A DNA stretch of 64,000 nucleotides from Rhizobium subbaraonis (lineage in GTDB: Bacteria > Pseudomonadota > Alphaproteobacteria > Rhizobiales > Rhizobiaceae). How positions within the stretch are numbered: the stretch's first letter is position 1; every line of letters begins with the position of its first letter. A program made the position numbers and the translations under genes. The notes under the pieces were generated by a model, which worked only from the letters and a program-made list of their open reading frames with translations, did no database searches and had not been told where the DNA came from. The DNA lies in the NCBI RefSeq assembly GCF_900220975.1, contig NZ_OBQD01000001.1:310001-374000 (forward strand). Reading direction: 5' to 3'. This document shows, piece by piece, positions 8,793-18,535 of the stretch.

Positions 8793-9812
8793 ATGTCTAT
8801 TTTTTCCAATAGGGTAAGTGCGGCCCTGCTCGGTGTCGGCCTTGCGGTCGGCAGTGTTTCGGGCGCCTGGGCGCAGACGACGCTGCTCAATGTGTCCTAC
8901 GATCCGACCCGTGAACTCTACAAGCAATACAATGCCGCGTTTGCCGCACACTGGAAGGCAGAGACCGGCGAGGACGTCACGATCCAGCAGTCGCATGGCG
9001 GCTCCGGCAAGCAGGCGCGCGCCGTCATCGACGGTCTCGAGGCCGATGTGGTGACGCTGGCGCTCGAGGCCGATATCGACGCGATCGTCGAGCACACCAA
9101 CAAGATCCCGGAAAACTGGCGCACGCTGCTGCCGAACAAGTCCACGCCCTATTCGTCCACGATCGTCTTCCTCGTTCGAAAGGGTAATCCCAAGGGGATC
9201 AAGGATTGGGGCGACCTGATCAAGGACGACGTCGAGGTGATCACCCCCAACCCGAAGACCTCCGGCGGCGCGCGGTGGAACTTCCTGGCCGCCTGGGCCT
9301 GGGCCGACAAGCAGTTCGGCGGCGACAAGGTCAAGGTGGCCGAATACGTCACCACGCTCTTCAAGCACGTGCCGGTTCTCGACACCGGTGCCCGCGGATC
9401 GACGACCACCTTCGTCGAGCGCGGCATCGGCGACGTGCTGCTTGCCTGGGAGAACGAAGCCTGGCTGGCGCTGGAGGAACTTGGCCCCGACGAGTTCGAT
9501 ATCGTCGCCCCCACGCTGTCGATCTATGCCGAGCCTCCGGTCGCGCTCGTCAAGGGCAACGCCGAAGCCAAGGGAACGGAAAAGCTTGCAAATGCCTATC
9601 TCGAGTATCTTTATAGCAAGGAAGGTCAGAATCTGGCGGCCAAGAACTTCTATCGCCCGTCGGATCCGTCCGTCGTCGATCAGAAGCTGCTTGAGAAGTT
9701 TCCGAAGCTTGAACTCGTGACGATCGAGGCCTTTGGCGGATGGAAGAAAGCGCAGCCGGAATTCTTCGGTGACGGCGGCATCTTCGACCAGGTCTACAAG
9801 CCCGGGAACTGA
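8793..9812 (+). CDS. sbp: Sulfate ABC transporter, periplasmic sulfate-binding protein
   Basis: This 339-residue exported protein captures sulfate for the CysTWA importer. A signal peptide ([20 protein letters not shown]) is cleaved near residue 26. Mature-protein motifs of the Sbp/CysP family include [15 protein letters not shown], the [13 protein letters not shown] anion-binding loop, [28 protein letters not shown] and [11 protein letters not shown]. The start at 8793 has a ribosome site (AGGGAG, 8781-8786) six bases upstream. An in-frame ATG at 8778 would place that site inside the gene. It is the first gene of the importer operon. Confidence 0.94.
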   Translation: MSIFSNRVSAALLGVGLAVGSVSGAWAQTTLLNVSYDPTRELYKQYNAAFAAHWKAETGEDVTIQQSHGGSGKQARAVIDGLEADVVTLALEADIDAIVEHTNKIPENWRTLLPNKSTPYSSTIVFLVRKGNPKGIKDWGDLIKDDVEVITPNPKTSGGARWNFLAAWAWADKQFGGDKVKVAEYVTTLFKHVPVLDTGARGSTTTFVERGIGDVLLAWENEAWLALEELGPDEFDIVAPTLSIYAEPPVALVKGNAEAKGTEKLANAYLEYLYSKEGQNLAAKNFYRPSDPSVVDQKLLEKFPKLELVTIEAFGGWKKAQPEFFGDGGIFDQVYKPGN

Positions 9813-9851
9813 TGCCCAGGTGAACTGATACCGAGGGGAACTGACATCACA
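9804..9851 (+). repeat. Three 16-base tandem units at the sbp-cysT junction
   Basis: Three near-copies with exact 16-base period: GGGAACTGATGCCCAG (9804), GTGAACTGATACCGAG (9820) and GGGAACTGACATCACA (9836). The first contains the sbp stop codon and the last ends on the first base of the cysT start. The array fills the whole intergenic spacer and includes the likely cysT ribosome site. Confidence 0.75.
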
Positions 9852-10711
9852 TGATATCCGCCCGCAGCGCTGCGCGGTGGCACTGGAAAAATCCGAGCGT
9901 CATTCCGGGATTCGGACTGACGCTCGGGTTTACGCTGGCCTACCTGACGCTCATCATTCTCATTCCGCTGGCTGCACTCGGCTGGCGCTCCGCAGCCCTT
10001 GGCTGGTTCGACTTCTTCCGCCTGATCACCGACGCCCGCACGCTCGGAGCGCTGAAGGTCTCCTTTTCCACGGCGCTGATCGCAGCGGTGGTGAACGTCG
10101 TTTTCGGCGTCATCACGGCCTGGGTGCTGGTGCGCTATGACTTTCCCGGCCGCCGGGTCGTCGATGCCATCGTCGATCTTCCCTTCGCGATCCCGACTGC
10201 CGTCGCCGGCATCGCGCTCACGGCGCTCTATGCGCCGAACGGGCTGATCGGCAGCTTTCTGACGCCGCTCGGCATCAAGGTCGCCTATACGCCGATCGGC
10301 ATCGTCATCGCGCTGATCGCGATCGGTCTTCCCTTCGTGGTCCGCACCGTCCAGCCGGTGATGCAGGAAATCAGCAGGGAGGTCGAGGAAGCGGCCGCCT
10401 CGCTCGGCGCCAACCGCTTCCAGACCATCTTCCGCGTCATCCTGCCCGGTCTCGTACCGGCGATCCTCACCGGTTTCGCGCTGGCGCTCGCCCGCGGCAT
10501 CGGCGAATACGGCTCCGTCATCTTCATCGCGGGCAACATTCCCTTCGTTTCGGAAATCGCCCCGCTTCTGATCGTGATCCGCCTCGAGGAGTTCGACTAT
10601 GGATCGGCGACGGCGATCGCGACCATCATGCTGATCATCTCCTTCCTCATGCTTCTCCTCATCAACGTCATCCAGGCCTGGAGCAGGCGGAGGTTCGGCT
10701 ATGAGCAGTAG
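9851..10711 (+). CDS. cysT: Sulfate ABC transporter permease
   Basis: Inner-membrane permease of 286 residues, one half of the sulfate channel. About six membrane segments are visible (for example [19 protein letters not shown], then [22 protein letters not shown]). The cytoplasmic EAA loop that docks the ATPase is [22 protein letters not shown]. It overlaps cysW by 11 bases. The assignment to CysT (also called CysU) comes from position and from the [20 protein letters not shown] region. Confidence 0.93.
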   Translation: MISARSAARWHWKNPSVIPGFGLTLGFTLAYLTLIILIPLAALGWRSAALGWFDFFRLITDARTLGALKVSFSTALIAAVVNVVFGVITAWVLVRYDFPGRRVVDAIVDLPFAIPTAVAGIALTALYAPNGLIGSFLTPLGIKVAYTPIGIVIALIAIGLPFVVRTVQPVMQEISREVEEAAASLGANRFQTIFRVILPGLVPAILTGFALALARGIGEYGSVIFIAGNIPFVSEIAPLLIVIRLEEFDYGSATAIATIMLIISFLMLLLINVIQAWSRRRFGYEQ

Positions 10712-11555
10712 GGCCTTCAAGAACCCGATCAGCGAAAGTGTGCCCGTTCGCTGGACGCTGATCTTCATCGTGCTCGCCTTCCTGGCGCTGTTCGTGTTGA
10801 CGCCGCTTTTGATCGTCTTCAAGGAGGCTTTCGGCAAGGGCTGGGGCGAATATGTCGCCGCCTTGCAGGAGCCGGACGCCGTCTCGGCCATCAGGCTGAC
10901 GCTGCTGGTGGCGGCCATCGCCGTGCCGGCCAACCTCTTGTTCGGCATCGCCGCCTCCTGGGCGATCGCGAAGTTCGAGTTCCGCGGCAAGGCCTTCCTG
11001 ATCACGCTGATCGACCTGCCGTTCTCGGTCTCTCCGGTCATCTCCGGGCTGGTCTACGTACTTCTCTTCGGCGCCAATTCGTTCCTCGGCCCGTTCCTGA
11101 AATCCTATGGCGTCCAGGTGGTCTTTGCCGTTCCCGGCATCGTGCTGGCGACGATCTTCGTCACGTTCCCGTTCGTGGCGCGCGAGCTGATCCCGCTGAT
11201 GCAGGACCAGGGCACAGGCGACGAGGAGGCCGCGATTTCGCTGGGCGCCAATGGCTGGCAGGCCTTCTGGTACGTGACCCTGCCCAACATCAAATGGGCG
11301 CTGCTCTACGGGGTCCTGCTCTGCAACGCCCGCGCCATGGGCGAGTTCGGCGCCGTATCCGTGGTCTCCGGCCACATTCGCGGCCTGACCAACACCATGC
11401 CGCTGCACGTCGAGATCCTCTACAACGACTACAATGTCGTCGGTGCATTCGGCGTCGCCTCGCTGCTGGCCCTGCTGGCGCTTCTGACGCTGGTGCTGCG
11501 CACGATCCTTGAGACCCGGTACGGTTCCGAACTGTCGGCCGGCCAGAAGCACTGA
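10701..11555 (+). CDS. cysW: Sulfate ABC transporter permease
   Basis: Second permease subunit, 284 residues, partner of CysT. It shows the usual six hydrophobic segments and the ATPase-docking EAA loop ([23 protein letters not shown]). CysW-typical stretches are [20 protein letters not shown] and [16 protein letters not shown]. It starts inside the end of cysT (11-base overlap), which suggests translational coupling. cysA follows after 44 bases. Confidence 0.94.
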   Translation: MSSRAFKNPISESVPVRWTLIFIVLAFLALFVLTPLLIVFKEAFGKGWGEYVAALQEPDAVSAIRLTLLVAAIAVPANLLFGIAASWAIAKFEFRGKAFLITLIDLPFSVSPVISGLVYVLLFGANSFLGPFLKSYGVQVVFAVPGIVLATIFVTFPFVARELIPLMQDQGTGDEEAAISLGANGWQAFWYVTLPNIKWALLYGVLLCNARAMGEFGAVSVVSGHIRGLTNTMPLHVEILYNDYNVVGAFGVASLLALLALLTLVLRTILETRYGSELSAGQKH

Positions 11556-11599
11556 CAAGAAACAACGACCGACAAGACACTGGGAAGAGCTGACCGTAT

Positions 11600-12631
11600 A
11601 TGGAAATTCGCGTTGAAAAGATCCGCAAGGAATTCGATCTCTACCCGGCGCTGCACGACGTCTCGCTGGACATCAAGTCCGGGGAGTTGATCGCGCTGCT
11701 CGGGCCGTCCGGTTCCGGCAAGACCACGCTGCTGCGCCTGATCGCCGGCCTGGAGCAGCCGACCCAGGGCCGCATCTTCTTCGGCAACGAGGACGCCTCC
11801 TACAAATCCGTGCAGGAGCGCAATGTCGGTTTCGTGTTCCAGCACTATGCCCTGTTCCGGCATATGACGGTGGCCGAGAACGTCGCCTTCGGGCTCACCG
11901 TCCGGCCGAAGGCCCAGCGCCCGCCGAAAGCCGAGATCCGGCGCCGGGCTCTGGAACTGCTGGACATGGTGCAGCTGTCAGGCCTGGAGAAGCGTTTCCC
12001 CAACCAGCTCTCCGGCGGCCAGCGCCAGCGCGTGGCACTCGCCCGCGCCATGGCGATCGAGCCGAGGGTGCTGCTGCTCGACGAGCCATTCGGCGCCCTC
12101 GACGCCAAGGTGCGCAAGGAACTGCGCCGCTGGCTGCGCGAGTTCCACGACCGGACCGGCCATACGACCGTATTCGTCACCCACGACCAGGAAGAGGCGC
12201 TGGAACTCGCCGACCGCGTCGTGGTGATGAGCCAGGGCAAGATCGAGCAGGTCGGTTCGTCCGACGATGTCTATGACCGGCCGAACTCGCCCTTCGTTTT
12301 CTCCTTCATCGGCGAGAGCGCCAACCTGCCGGTGACGGTGGAAGGCGGCGCGGTGTTTTTCCACGGCGCGCCGACCGGTCTCTCGGCCCAGCGCGACGGT
12401 GCCGCACGGCTGTTCTTCCGCCCGCAGGACGTGTCGCTAGCGCAGGAGGGGCCTTGTTTCACCGGGCCGGTTACTTCCAGCCGCCGCCTTGCCGGCACGC
12501 GCATCGCCGAGGTGGAACTCGGCTCGTCGGATCAGCCCTGTCATGTCGAGATCGAGGTCCCGCTGGACGCGGCCGCCTCGAACGGCTCGGTCCTGTCGTT
12601 CCGCCCGACGCGCTGGAAGTTGTTCTACTGA
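11600..12631 (+). CDS. cysA: Sulfate ABC transporter ATP-binding protein
   Basis: ATPase of the sulfate importer, 343 residues. Visible motifs: Walker A (GPSGSGKTT), Q-loop (FVFQHYALF), signature (LSGGQRQR), Walker B ([12 protein letters not shown]) and switch His (FVTHDQEEA). The C-terminal third (from about residue 240) is the small TOBE-like regulatory domain of CysA ([21 protein letters not shown]). It is the last gene of sbp-cysT-cysW-cysA and converges on the ClC gene 33 bases away. Confidence 0.95.
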   Translation: MEIRVEKIRKEFDLYPALHDVSLDIKSGELIALLGPSGSGKTTLLRLIAGLEQPTQGRIFFGNEDASYKSVQERNVGFVFQHYALFRHMTVAENVAFGLTVRPKAQRPPKAEIRRRALELLDMVQLSGLEKRFPNQLSGGQRQRVALARAMAIEPRVLLLDEPFGALDAKVRKELRRWLREFHDRTGHTTVFVTHDQEEALELADRVVVMSQGKIEQVGSSDDVYDRPNSPFVFSFIGESANLPVTVEGGAVFFHGAPTGLSAQRDGAARLFFRPQDVSLAQEGPCFTGPVTSSRRLAGTRIAEVELGSSDQPCHVEIEVPLDAAASNGSVLSFRPTRWKLFY

Positions 12632-12664
12632 CGGCCGGACAGGGTCGACGGTGCGAGCCGTTGC

Positions 12665-14002
12665 CTACGCGCGCTGCTGTGCCCGCCGCGTGCGGATCGC
12701 TTCGGCGATAAAATTTCGCGACAAACCGTGATAGAGGGGCTCGCGGGAAATCAGCCGCGAGGTGAGGTAGCCCAGCATCGAGGCGGTCATCAAGGCGATG
12801 ACGTTGTCGTGGTTGCCGGTCATCTCGAGAATGATGACGAAGGCCGTCATCGGCGCCTGGACGACGCCAGCGAAATAGCCGGCCATCCCCAGGAGCGCTC
12901 CGAGGCCGACATTCGCGCCAAGCATGAGCGCCAGAGTGCTGCCGAAGCCGGCGCCGACCGAAAGCGATGGGGCAAAGATCCCACCAGGTATGCCCGACAT
13001 CATAGATGCAAAGGTGACGGCCAGCTTCTCGGCGAAGTAGAGTGGCGAAGCCGGCGCTCCCTCCAGGGCGGCGCGTGCCTGTTCGTAGCCAGTTCCAAAG
13101 GTTTCGCCGCCGGAGAGGATGCCGACCACGGCCACGAAAAGGCCGCAGCAGCCCGCAAGGAGCAGTGAACGGCGGAGCCTTGCCGGCTGCGTCCATCGCC
13201 GGATTCGCAGGGTCAGGTGCAGGGCGAGGGCACTGAAGGCCGCTCCGAGCGCCCCGCCGACGATGCCGCAAGTCGCCACCATCGACCAGTCCGCCGCCGT
13301 TCTGGCGACTTCGTCGGTCTCGCCGAAATAGGTATAGCTGCCGACCAGCCCCATGGCCGCCAGTCCCGAAAGTATGACTGTCGTCAGCACAAGGCCATTG
13401 GCGCGCGACTGGTAGCTGCGGCTCATCTCCTCGATTGCAAAGACGATGCCGGCCATTGGCGTGTTGAAGGCGGCCGCGATCCCTGCGGCGGATCCGGCTA
13501 GGATCAGCCCGCGGGCATGGGCGATACCGCCCCAGCGGGCTGCCTGCATCATGATGGCGGCGCCCACCTGGACCGTCGGTCCCTCTCGCCCGATGGAGGC
13601 GCCACTCATGAGCCCGGCCACTGTCAGGAGGATCTTGCCGATCGCAATTCTCAGGGAGAGGAGCCGTGTCCGATCCTCCATATCCTCCAGGTGGCGCGCC
13701 GCGATCGCCTGTGGAATGCCGCTGCCCTGCGCGCCAGGAAAGAACTTGAGCGCGACATAGCAGCAGGCCATGAAACCGGCCGGCGTGACGAGCAGCGGCA
13801 TGAGATAACCCCAGCCTTCGACGCCACGCATGCCATGGAACAGATGCTGTGCTGCATCGGCCATCTTCGCAAACAGCACGCTGATGAGGCCGGTGGAGAC
13901 TGCTCCAATCCAGAACACCAGTCGAAGCTTCCATTGATCGCGCGATCCTCTTAGCGCACGTGAGCGTCTGAGGATCTTGGATTTGGTATAAAGCGGACGC
14001 AT
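12665..14002 (-). CDS. ClC family chloride channel/exchanger
   Basis: A polytopic ClC protein of 445 residues with about ten or more hydrophobic segments. Anion-pathway motifs are intact: GAQGSGIPQA, SIGREGPTVQVGA (with the external gating Glu) and GGIFAPSLSVGA. The FAIEEM stretch keeps the internal acidic residues that carry protons in Cl-/H+ exchangers, so exchange rather than passive channel activity is plausible. No CBS domain follows. The frame is open to 14185, but the added 61 residues are arginine-rich and unlike a ClC N-terminus, so I start at 14002. Confidence 0.88.
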   Translation of the reverse strand: MRPLYTKSKILRRSRALRGSRDQWKLRLVFWIGAVSTGLISVLFAKMADAAQHLFHGMRGVEGWGYLMPLLVTPAGFMACCYVALKFFPGAQGSGIPQAIAARHLEDMEDRTRLLSLRIAIGKILLTVAGLMSGASIGREGPTVQVGAAIMMQAARWGGIAHARGLILAGSAAGIAAAFNTPMAGIVFAIEEMSRSYQSRANGLVLTTVILSGLAAMGLVGSYTYFGETDEVARTAADWSMVATCGIVGGALGAAFSALALHLTLRIRRWTQPARLRRSLLLAGCCGLFVAVVGILSGGETFGTGYEQARAALEGAPASPLYFAEKLAVTFASMMSGIPGGIFAPSLSVGAGFGSTLALMLGANVGLGALLGMAGYFAGVVQAPMTAFVIILEMTGNHDNVIALMTASMLGYLTSRLISREPLYHGLSRNFIAEAIRTRRAQQRA

Positions 14003-14300
14003 CCCGCAAATGTCACATCTGGGGCCGGCAGTGCAACCGCAAATGTCCTTCGCGATGATTCCGCTCCGGCCTTCCTCCGCTATAAGGCTGGATCGCCGAT
14101 TGGCATGCGGCCTCCGGTGGACGCTGATTGACCACAGGGATTCCAGTGGCCGACGACGCTTCACCACGCCGGCGCGATCGGTCAATATCGGCCGAGGTTG
14201 GTATCACGCCTTGCGTTCAAGCAATGGTGATCCGTCTCGCCTTTGCGGACGCGTACGCTACCTTCGTTTTCAACTGCCACCGAAACGGAAGGAATGCGTC

Positions 14301-14684
14301 ATGCGAAAATCGATCGGCATGCTTGCCGCGACGGCCGCCATCATGGCGTTTGCCGCGACCGCCGCCCTTGCTCATCACGGCTGGACCTGGGCCGAGGAGG
14401 AGCAGTCCGAATTGACCGGAATTGTCCGCACGGTGACGATCGCCCCGCCGCATCCATCGCTTCAGGTCGAGACGGCAAGCGACGGCCTGTGGAAGATCGA
14501 GCTCGGCAATCCGCGCCAGACCCAGCGCGCGGGCTTCGTCGAGGGCTCCGCCAAGCCGGGCGACGAGGTCGTCATCCTCGGCAACCGGTCGCTCGACCAG
14601 AACGAGAAGCGGATGAAGGCGGTGCGCATCACCGTCAACGGCAAGGTGTTCGACATCTACCCGGAGCGGATCCGGACCAACTAG
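14301..14684 (+). CDS. DUF6152 family exported protein
   Basis: This 127-residue protein has a clear signal peptide (GMLAATAAIMAFAATAALA) cut just before an invariant-looking HHGW. The mature part is a small beta-rich domain (LTGIVRTVTIAPPHPSLQVE, GDEVVILGNRS, AVRITVNGKVFDIYPER) matching DUF6152. The start at 14301 is supported by a purine-rich stretch (GGAAGGAA) upstream and by the signal peptide; the frame itself is open to 14010. The DUF6644 membrane protein follows after three bases, so the two are one operon. The role is unknown; the HH dipeptide could bind metal (inference). Confidence 0.85.
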   Translation: MRKSIGMLAATAAIMAFAATAALAHHGWTWAEEEQSELTGIVRTVTIAPPHPSLQVETASDGLWKIELGNPRQTQRAGFVEGSAKPGDEVVILGNRSLDQNEKRMKAVRITVNGKVFDIYPERIRTN

Positions 14685-14687
14685 CGC

Positions 14688-15158
14688 ATGGAGGCGCTGG
14701 ACTGGATCGCAACCTCGAAGCTGGCAGGAGCGCTCAAGGCTTCGGCGACGCTCTATCTCTTCGTCAATGCCGCCCATATCCTGTCGATCGGCGCCCTGTT
14801 CGGGGCGATCCTCGCGCTGGACCTGCGGCTGCTGGGCTTCGCCCCGAAAGTCCCTCTCGCGTCGGTCGCATCCTACCTGTCGCGCGTCGCGGCTGCCGGT
14901 CTCGCCCTTGCAATCGTCACCGGCCTCTGTCTCTTTTCGGTCCGCCCCGCGGAATATGCCGGCAATCCGGCTTTCCTCGCCAAGCTGGGCCTGATCGCGC
15001 TCGGGCTCGCCAACGTCGCCGCCGTCCACCGCGGCGCGGGTTGGAGGGCGGTTCTGGCCGGCGCCGCCCCCGGACCGGCGCTCCGCCTTGCAGCCGCAAC
15101 CTCGCTTCTCGTCTGGATCGCAGCCGTCGTCGCCGGACGCTGGATCGGATTTCTTTGA
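14688..15158 (+). CDS. DUF6644 family membrane protein
   Basis: A 156-residue inner-membrane protein with four hydrophobic segments (ATLYLFVNAAHILSIGALFG; VAAAGLALAIVTGLCLF; AKLGLIALGLANVAAV; AATSLLVWIAAVVAGRWIGF). Conserved-looking histidines sit in or near the first segment (NAAHIL) and after the third (AVHRG), as in small cytochrome-like or copper-handling membrane proteins. It starts three bases after the DUF6152 gene, its usual partner as I recall. Function is not established. Confidence 0.8.
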   Translation: MEALDWIATSKLAGALKASATLYLFVNAAHILSIGALFGAILALDLRLLGFAPKVPLASVASYLSRVAAAGLALAIVTGLCLFSVRPAEYAGNPAFLAKLGLIALGLANVAAVHRGAGWRAVLAGAAPGPALRLAAATSLLVWIAAVVAGRWIGFL

Positions 15159-15280
15159 GCCGCCATCGCTTTTGTTGAGAAGGGGAGCGCGCGATCCCCA
15201 CCGGTCGGCTCAAGTGCGAAGAAGATCACCAATGACCGCCCGCACCCGCGCCGACGCCACCCCACATCGGCCGTCCCAGC

Positions 15281-16933
15281 TTACCGGTCGCTCGTTTCCC
15301 AGCGCGGGTTAATCCACGGCTCCTGGTTGGAGCGGGGCAGGGGCTGCTTGCCGAGGATATGATCGGCTGCCTTCTCGCCGGTCATGATCGAGGGGCCGTT
15401 GAGGTTGCCATAAGTGACGTGCGGGAAGATCGAACTGTCTGCGACGCGCAGCCCGTCCACGCCGATCACCCGGGTTTCGGGATCGACCACCGCCAGCGGA
15501 TCGTTGCGGTCGCCCATCCGGCAGGTGCCGCAGGGATGGTAGGCGCTCTCCAGGTGCTCGCGCAGGAAGGCGTCGATCTGGTCGTCGCTCTGCACATCCT
15601 CGCCGGGCTGGATCTCCGGGCCGCGATAGGGATCGAACGCCTTCTGGCCGAAGATCTCGCGCGTCAGTCGCACGCAATGGCGGAACTTCTCCCAGTCCTC
15701 GGGGTGGCTCATGTAGTTGAAGCGGATGACCGGATCGTCCTTCACCTCGGGCGAGCGCAGCGTCACCGTCCCGCGCGATTTGGAATGGTTGTAGCCGACA
15801 TGCACCTGAAAGCCGTGGCTCTTCGCCGCCGCCTTGCCGTCGTAGGAGATGGCGACGGGCAGGAAGTGATACTGGATGTCGGGCTGCTTCACGCCGGGCG
15901 CCGAGCGCACGAAGGCGCAGGATTCGAACTGGTTCGACACGCCGAGGCCGGATTTGGTCAACAGCCACTGCGCGCCCGCTACCCCCTGCCAGAACCAGGG
16001 CAGCCAGGAATAGAGCGAGACCGGCTTGGTGGAGACCTGCTGGAAATAGAACTCCATGTGGTCCTGCAGGTTGGCGCCGACGCCGGGCCGGTCCACCTTC
16101 ACGTCGATACCCATGTCCTGCAGGTGCTGCGCCGGGCCGATGCCCGACAGCATCAAAAGCTTCGGCGAGTTGAAGGCCGACGCCGAGACGATCACCTCGC
16201 GGTTGGCCCTGACCACCTCGACCTTGCCGCCGCGCTCGATCTCGACGCCCACCGCACGGCCGTTCTCGATCACGACCCGCCGCGCATAGCAGCGCACCAG
16301 CTCGACGTTCGGACGCTTGAGCGCCGGCTTCAGGTAGGCGGAGGCGGCCGACCAGCGCCTTCCGTTGTGGACCGTCTGCTCCATCAGGCCGAAGCCCTCC
16401 TGCTTGGAGCCGTTGTAGTCGTCGGTTAGTTCGAAGCCCGCCTGCGCCCCCGCTTCGACGAAGGCCTTGAACAGCGGGTTCCTGAAGCTGCCGCGCCGCA
16501 CATGCAGCGGCCCGTCGGTGCCGCGCCAGCCCTCTTCGCCGCCATGCGAATGCTCCATCCGCTTGAAGTAGGGCAGGACGTCGGCATAGCCCCAGCCGCG
16601 CGCGCCGAGCTCTTCCCATTCGCTGTAGTCCGCAGCACTGCCGCGCACATAGACCATGCCGTTGATCGAGGACGATCCGCCGATGACCTTGCCGCGCGGT
16701 GCGGTGATGCGCCGGTTGTTGAGGTTGGGCTCGGGCTCGGAGAGGTAGCCCCAGTTGTAGCGTTTCATGCTCATCGGCCAGGCGAGTGCTGCCGGCATCT
16801 GGATGAACGGCCCGAAATCCGACCCGCCATATTCCAGCACTAGGACCGTGTTCCTGCCGTCCTCGGAGAGACGATAGGCCAGCGCCGAGCCGGCCGAGCC
16901 GGACCCGATGATGATGAAATCTGCCTGTTGCAT
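15281..16933 (-). CDS. betA: Choline dehydrogenase
   Basis: FAD-dependent GMC oxidoreductase of 550 residues that oxidises choline to betaine aldehyde at the membrane. The N-terminal FAD-binding fold is [22 protein letters not shown]. Both GMC signatures appear ([14 protein letters not shown], and [18 protein letters not shown]). The C-terminal active-site region is [13 protein letters not shown] and later [13 protein letters not shown]. It is the last gene of betI-betC-betB-betA. The start at 16933 (MQQADF) is preferred over 16966 because the FAD motif then sits near the N-terminus as usual. Confidence 0.96.
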   Translation of the reverse strand: MQQADFIIIGSGSAGSALAYRLSEDGRNTVLVLEYGGSDFGPFIQMPAALAWPMSMKRYNWGYLSEPEPNLNNRRITAPRGKVIGGSSSINGMVYVRGSAADYSEWEELGARGWGYADVLPYFKRMEHSHGGEEGWRGTDGPLHVRRGSFRNPLFKAFVEAGAQAGFELTDDYNGSKQEGFGLMEQTVHNGRRWSAASAYLKPALKRPNVELVRCYARRVVIENGRAVGVEIERGGKVEVVRANREVIVSASAFNSPKLLMLSGIGPAQHLQDMGIDVKVDRPGVGANLQDHMEFYFQQVSTKPVSLYSWLPWFWQGVAGAQWLLTKSGLGVSNQFESCAFVRSAPGVKQPDIQYHFLPVAISYDGKAAAKSHGFQVHVGYNHSKSRGTVTLRSPEVKDDPVIRFNYMSHPEDWEKFRHCVRLTREIFGQKAFDPYRGPEIQPGEDVQSDDQIDAFLREHLESAYHPCGTCRMGDRNDPLAVVDPETRVIGVDGLRVADSSIFPHVTYGNLNGPSIMTGEKAADHILGKQPLPRSNQEPWINPRWETSDR

Positions 16934-16958
16934 TGCCTGTCTCTTCTTTCCCTCGTTG

Positions 16959-17044
16959 CCCCTCATCCGCCTGCCGGCATTTGGGCGCCCCGTGTGCCAC
17001 GTCCCCTCTCCGCGCTTGCGGGGAGAGGGTTAGGGTAAGGGGCG
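16959..17044. repeat. RIME-like palindromic repeat, copy A (betB-betA spacer)
   Basis: Begins CCCCTCATCCGCCTGCCGGC and contains the hairpin CCCTCTCCGCGCTTGCGGGGAGAGGG-type core at 17004-17029, ending in GGTTAGGGTAAGGGG. It belongs to the same family as the elements at 20114, 29729, 40288 and 40400. It lies inside the bet operon, between two co-directional genes. Confidence 0.75.
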
Positions 17045-17070
17045 GGTTGAATGGTCCGAACGGACCTGTT

Positions 17071-18534
17071 TCAATATGGCGCTTCCACCGGCCCCATCGA
17101 CACGTACACCGTCTTCAGCTCCGAATAGTGCTCGATCGCCGCCAGCGAGTTCTCGCGGCCGAAGCCGGATTGCTTGGAGCCGCCGAAGGGGATTTCCACC
17201 GGGCAGAGATTGTAGGTGTTGATCCACAGCGTGCCGGCCTCCAGCTGGTCGACGACGCGGTGCGCGCGGGTGATGTCTGATGTGAAGACGCCGCCGGAAA
17301 GGCCGAATTCGGTGGCGTTGCCGCGGGCGATCACTTCGTCCTCATGCTCGAAGTCGAGCACGCACATGACAGGCCCGAAGATCTCCTCGCGCGCGATTGT
17401 CATGTCGTCGGTGACGTCGGAGAACACGGTTGGCTGGATGTAATAGCCCTCGCCGGGAACATGGTTCGGGATACCGCCGCCGGTGAGCAGCGTCGCGCCC
17501 TCCGCCTTGCCCTTGCCGATGTAGTCCAGCACCTTGTCGCGCTGTGCCTTCGACACCATCGGGCCGAGTTGCGTCGCCTCGTCCATCGGCTCGCCGATGA
17601 CGATCCTTTCCGTGCGCTCCTTCAGCCGCGACAGGAATTTCTGCTTGATGCCCTTCTGCACGAAGACGCGCGTGCCGTTCGAGCAGACCTGGCCGGTCGA
17701 ATAGAAGTTGCCGAGCATCGCCCCGCCGATCGCGCTTTCGAGATCGGCATCGTCGAAGACGATCAGCGGCGACTTGCCGCCGAGCTCCATCGTCACGTGC
17801 TTGAGTTCGGAAGCCGCGGCACCCGCCACCTTCTTGCCGGTCGGAACGGAGCCGGTCAGCGAGACCTTGGCGACGTCAGGGTGGTTGACGAGCAGCGGCC
17901 CGGTCGAGCGGTCGCCCTGGATGACGTTGTAGAGACCCTTCGGCAGGCCTGCTTCGATGAGTATTTCCGCGATCTTCAAGGCGCCGAGCGGCGTGTTTTC
18001 CGAGGGCTTGAAGACCATGGCATTGCCGCAGACCAGCGCCGGCGCGCCCTTCCAGCAGGCGATCTGCTGGGGATAGTTCCAGGCGCCGATGCCGACGCAG
18101 ACGCCGAGCGGCACCCGCTTGGTGAAGGCGAAATCCTGGCCCAGCGGAATATAGTCGCCGTTGAGGCCCGCAGCGGCGATGCCGCCGAAGAATTCGAAGC
18201 TGTCGGCGCCCGAGGTCGGGTCGGCGACGATCGTCTCCTGGATCGGCTTGCCGGTGTCGAGCGTTTCCAGTTCGGAAAGCTCGCGGTTTCTCTCCCGCAT
18301 GATCTCGGCGGCACGCTTCAGGATGCGGCCGCGCGCCGTCGGGCTCATCGCCGCCCATTCCGGCTGCGCGCGCTTGGCTGCCGCAATCGCCTTCTCGACG
18401 ATCGCCGGCGTTGCCGCATGGAGCTTCGCAATCACCTCGCCGGTGGCGGGATAGATGCTCTCGAACGGCGTGCCGGCGGTGTCCTCGACGTATTCGCCGT
18501 CGATGAAGTGGGAGGCTTTCGGTTGGGCTCTCAT
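17071..18534 (-). CDS. betB: Betaine aldehyde dehydrogenase
   Basis: NAD(P)-dependent aldehyde dehydrogenase of 487 residues that converts betaine aldehyde to glycine betaine, the osmoprotectant. The catalytic Glu is in [12 protein letters not shown] and the catalytic Cys in [14 protein letters not shown]. Other family blocks are [33 protein letters not shown] and [14 protein letters not shown]. The start codon follows the betC stop with a single-base gap, so translation is probably coupled. A RIME-like repeat separates it from betA. Confidence 0.96.
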   Translation of the reverse strand: MRAQPKASHFIDGEYVEDTAGTPFESIYPATGEVIAKLHAATPAIVEKAIAAAKRAQPEWAAMSPTARGRILKRAAEIMRERNRELSELETLDTGKPIQETIVADPTSGADSFEFFGGIAAAGLNGDYIPLGQDFAFTKRVPLGVCVGIGAWNYPQQIACWKGAPALVCGNAMVFKPSENTPLGALKIAEILIEAGLPKGLYNVIQGDRSTGPLLVNHPDVAKVSLTGSVPTGKKVAGAAASELKHVTMELGGKSPLIVFDDADLESAIGGAMLGNFYSTGQVCSNGTRVFVQKGIKQKFLSRLKERTERIVIGEPMDEATQLGPMVSKAQRDKVLDYIGKGKAEGATLLTGGGIPNHVPGEGYYIQPTVFSDVTDDMTIAREEIFGPVMCVLDFEHEDEVIARGNATEFGLSGGVFTSDITRAHRVVDQLEAGTLWINTYNLCPVEIPFGGSKQSGFGRENSLAAIEHYSELKTVYVSMGPVEAPY

Positions 18535-18535
18535 C

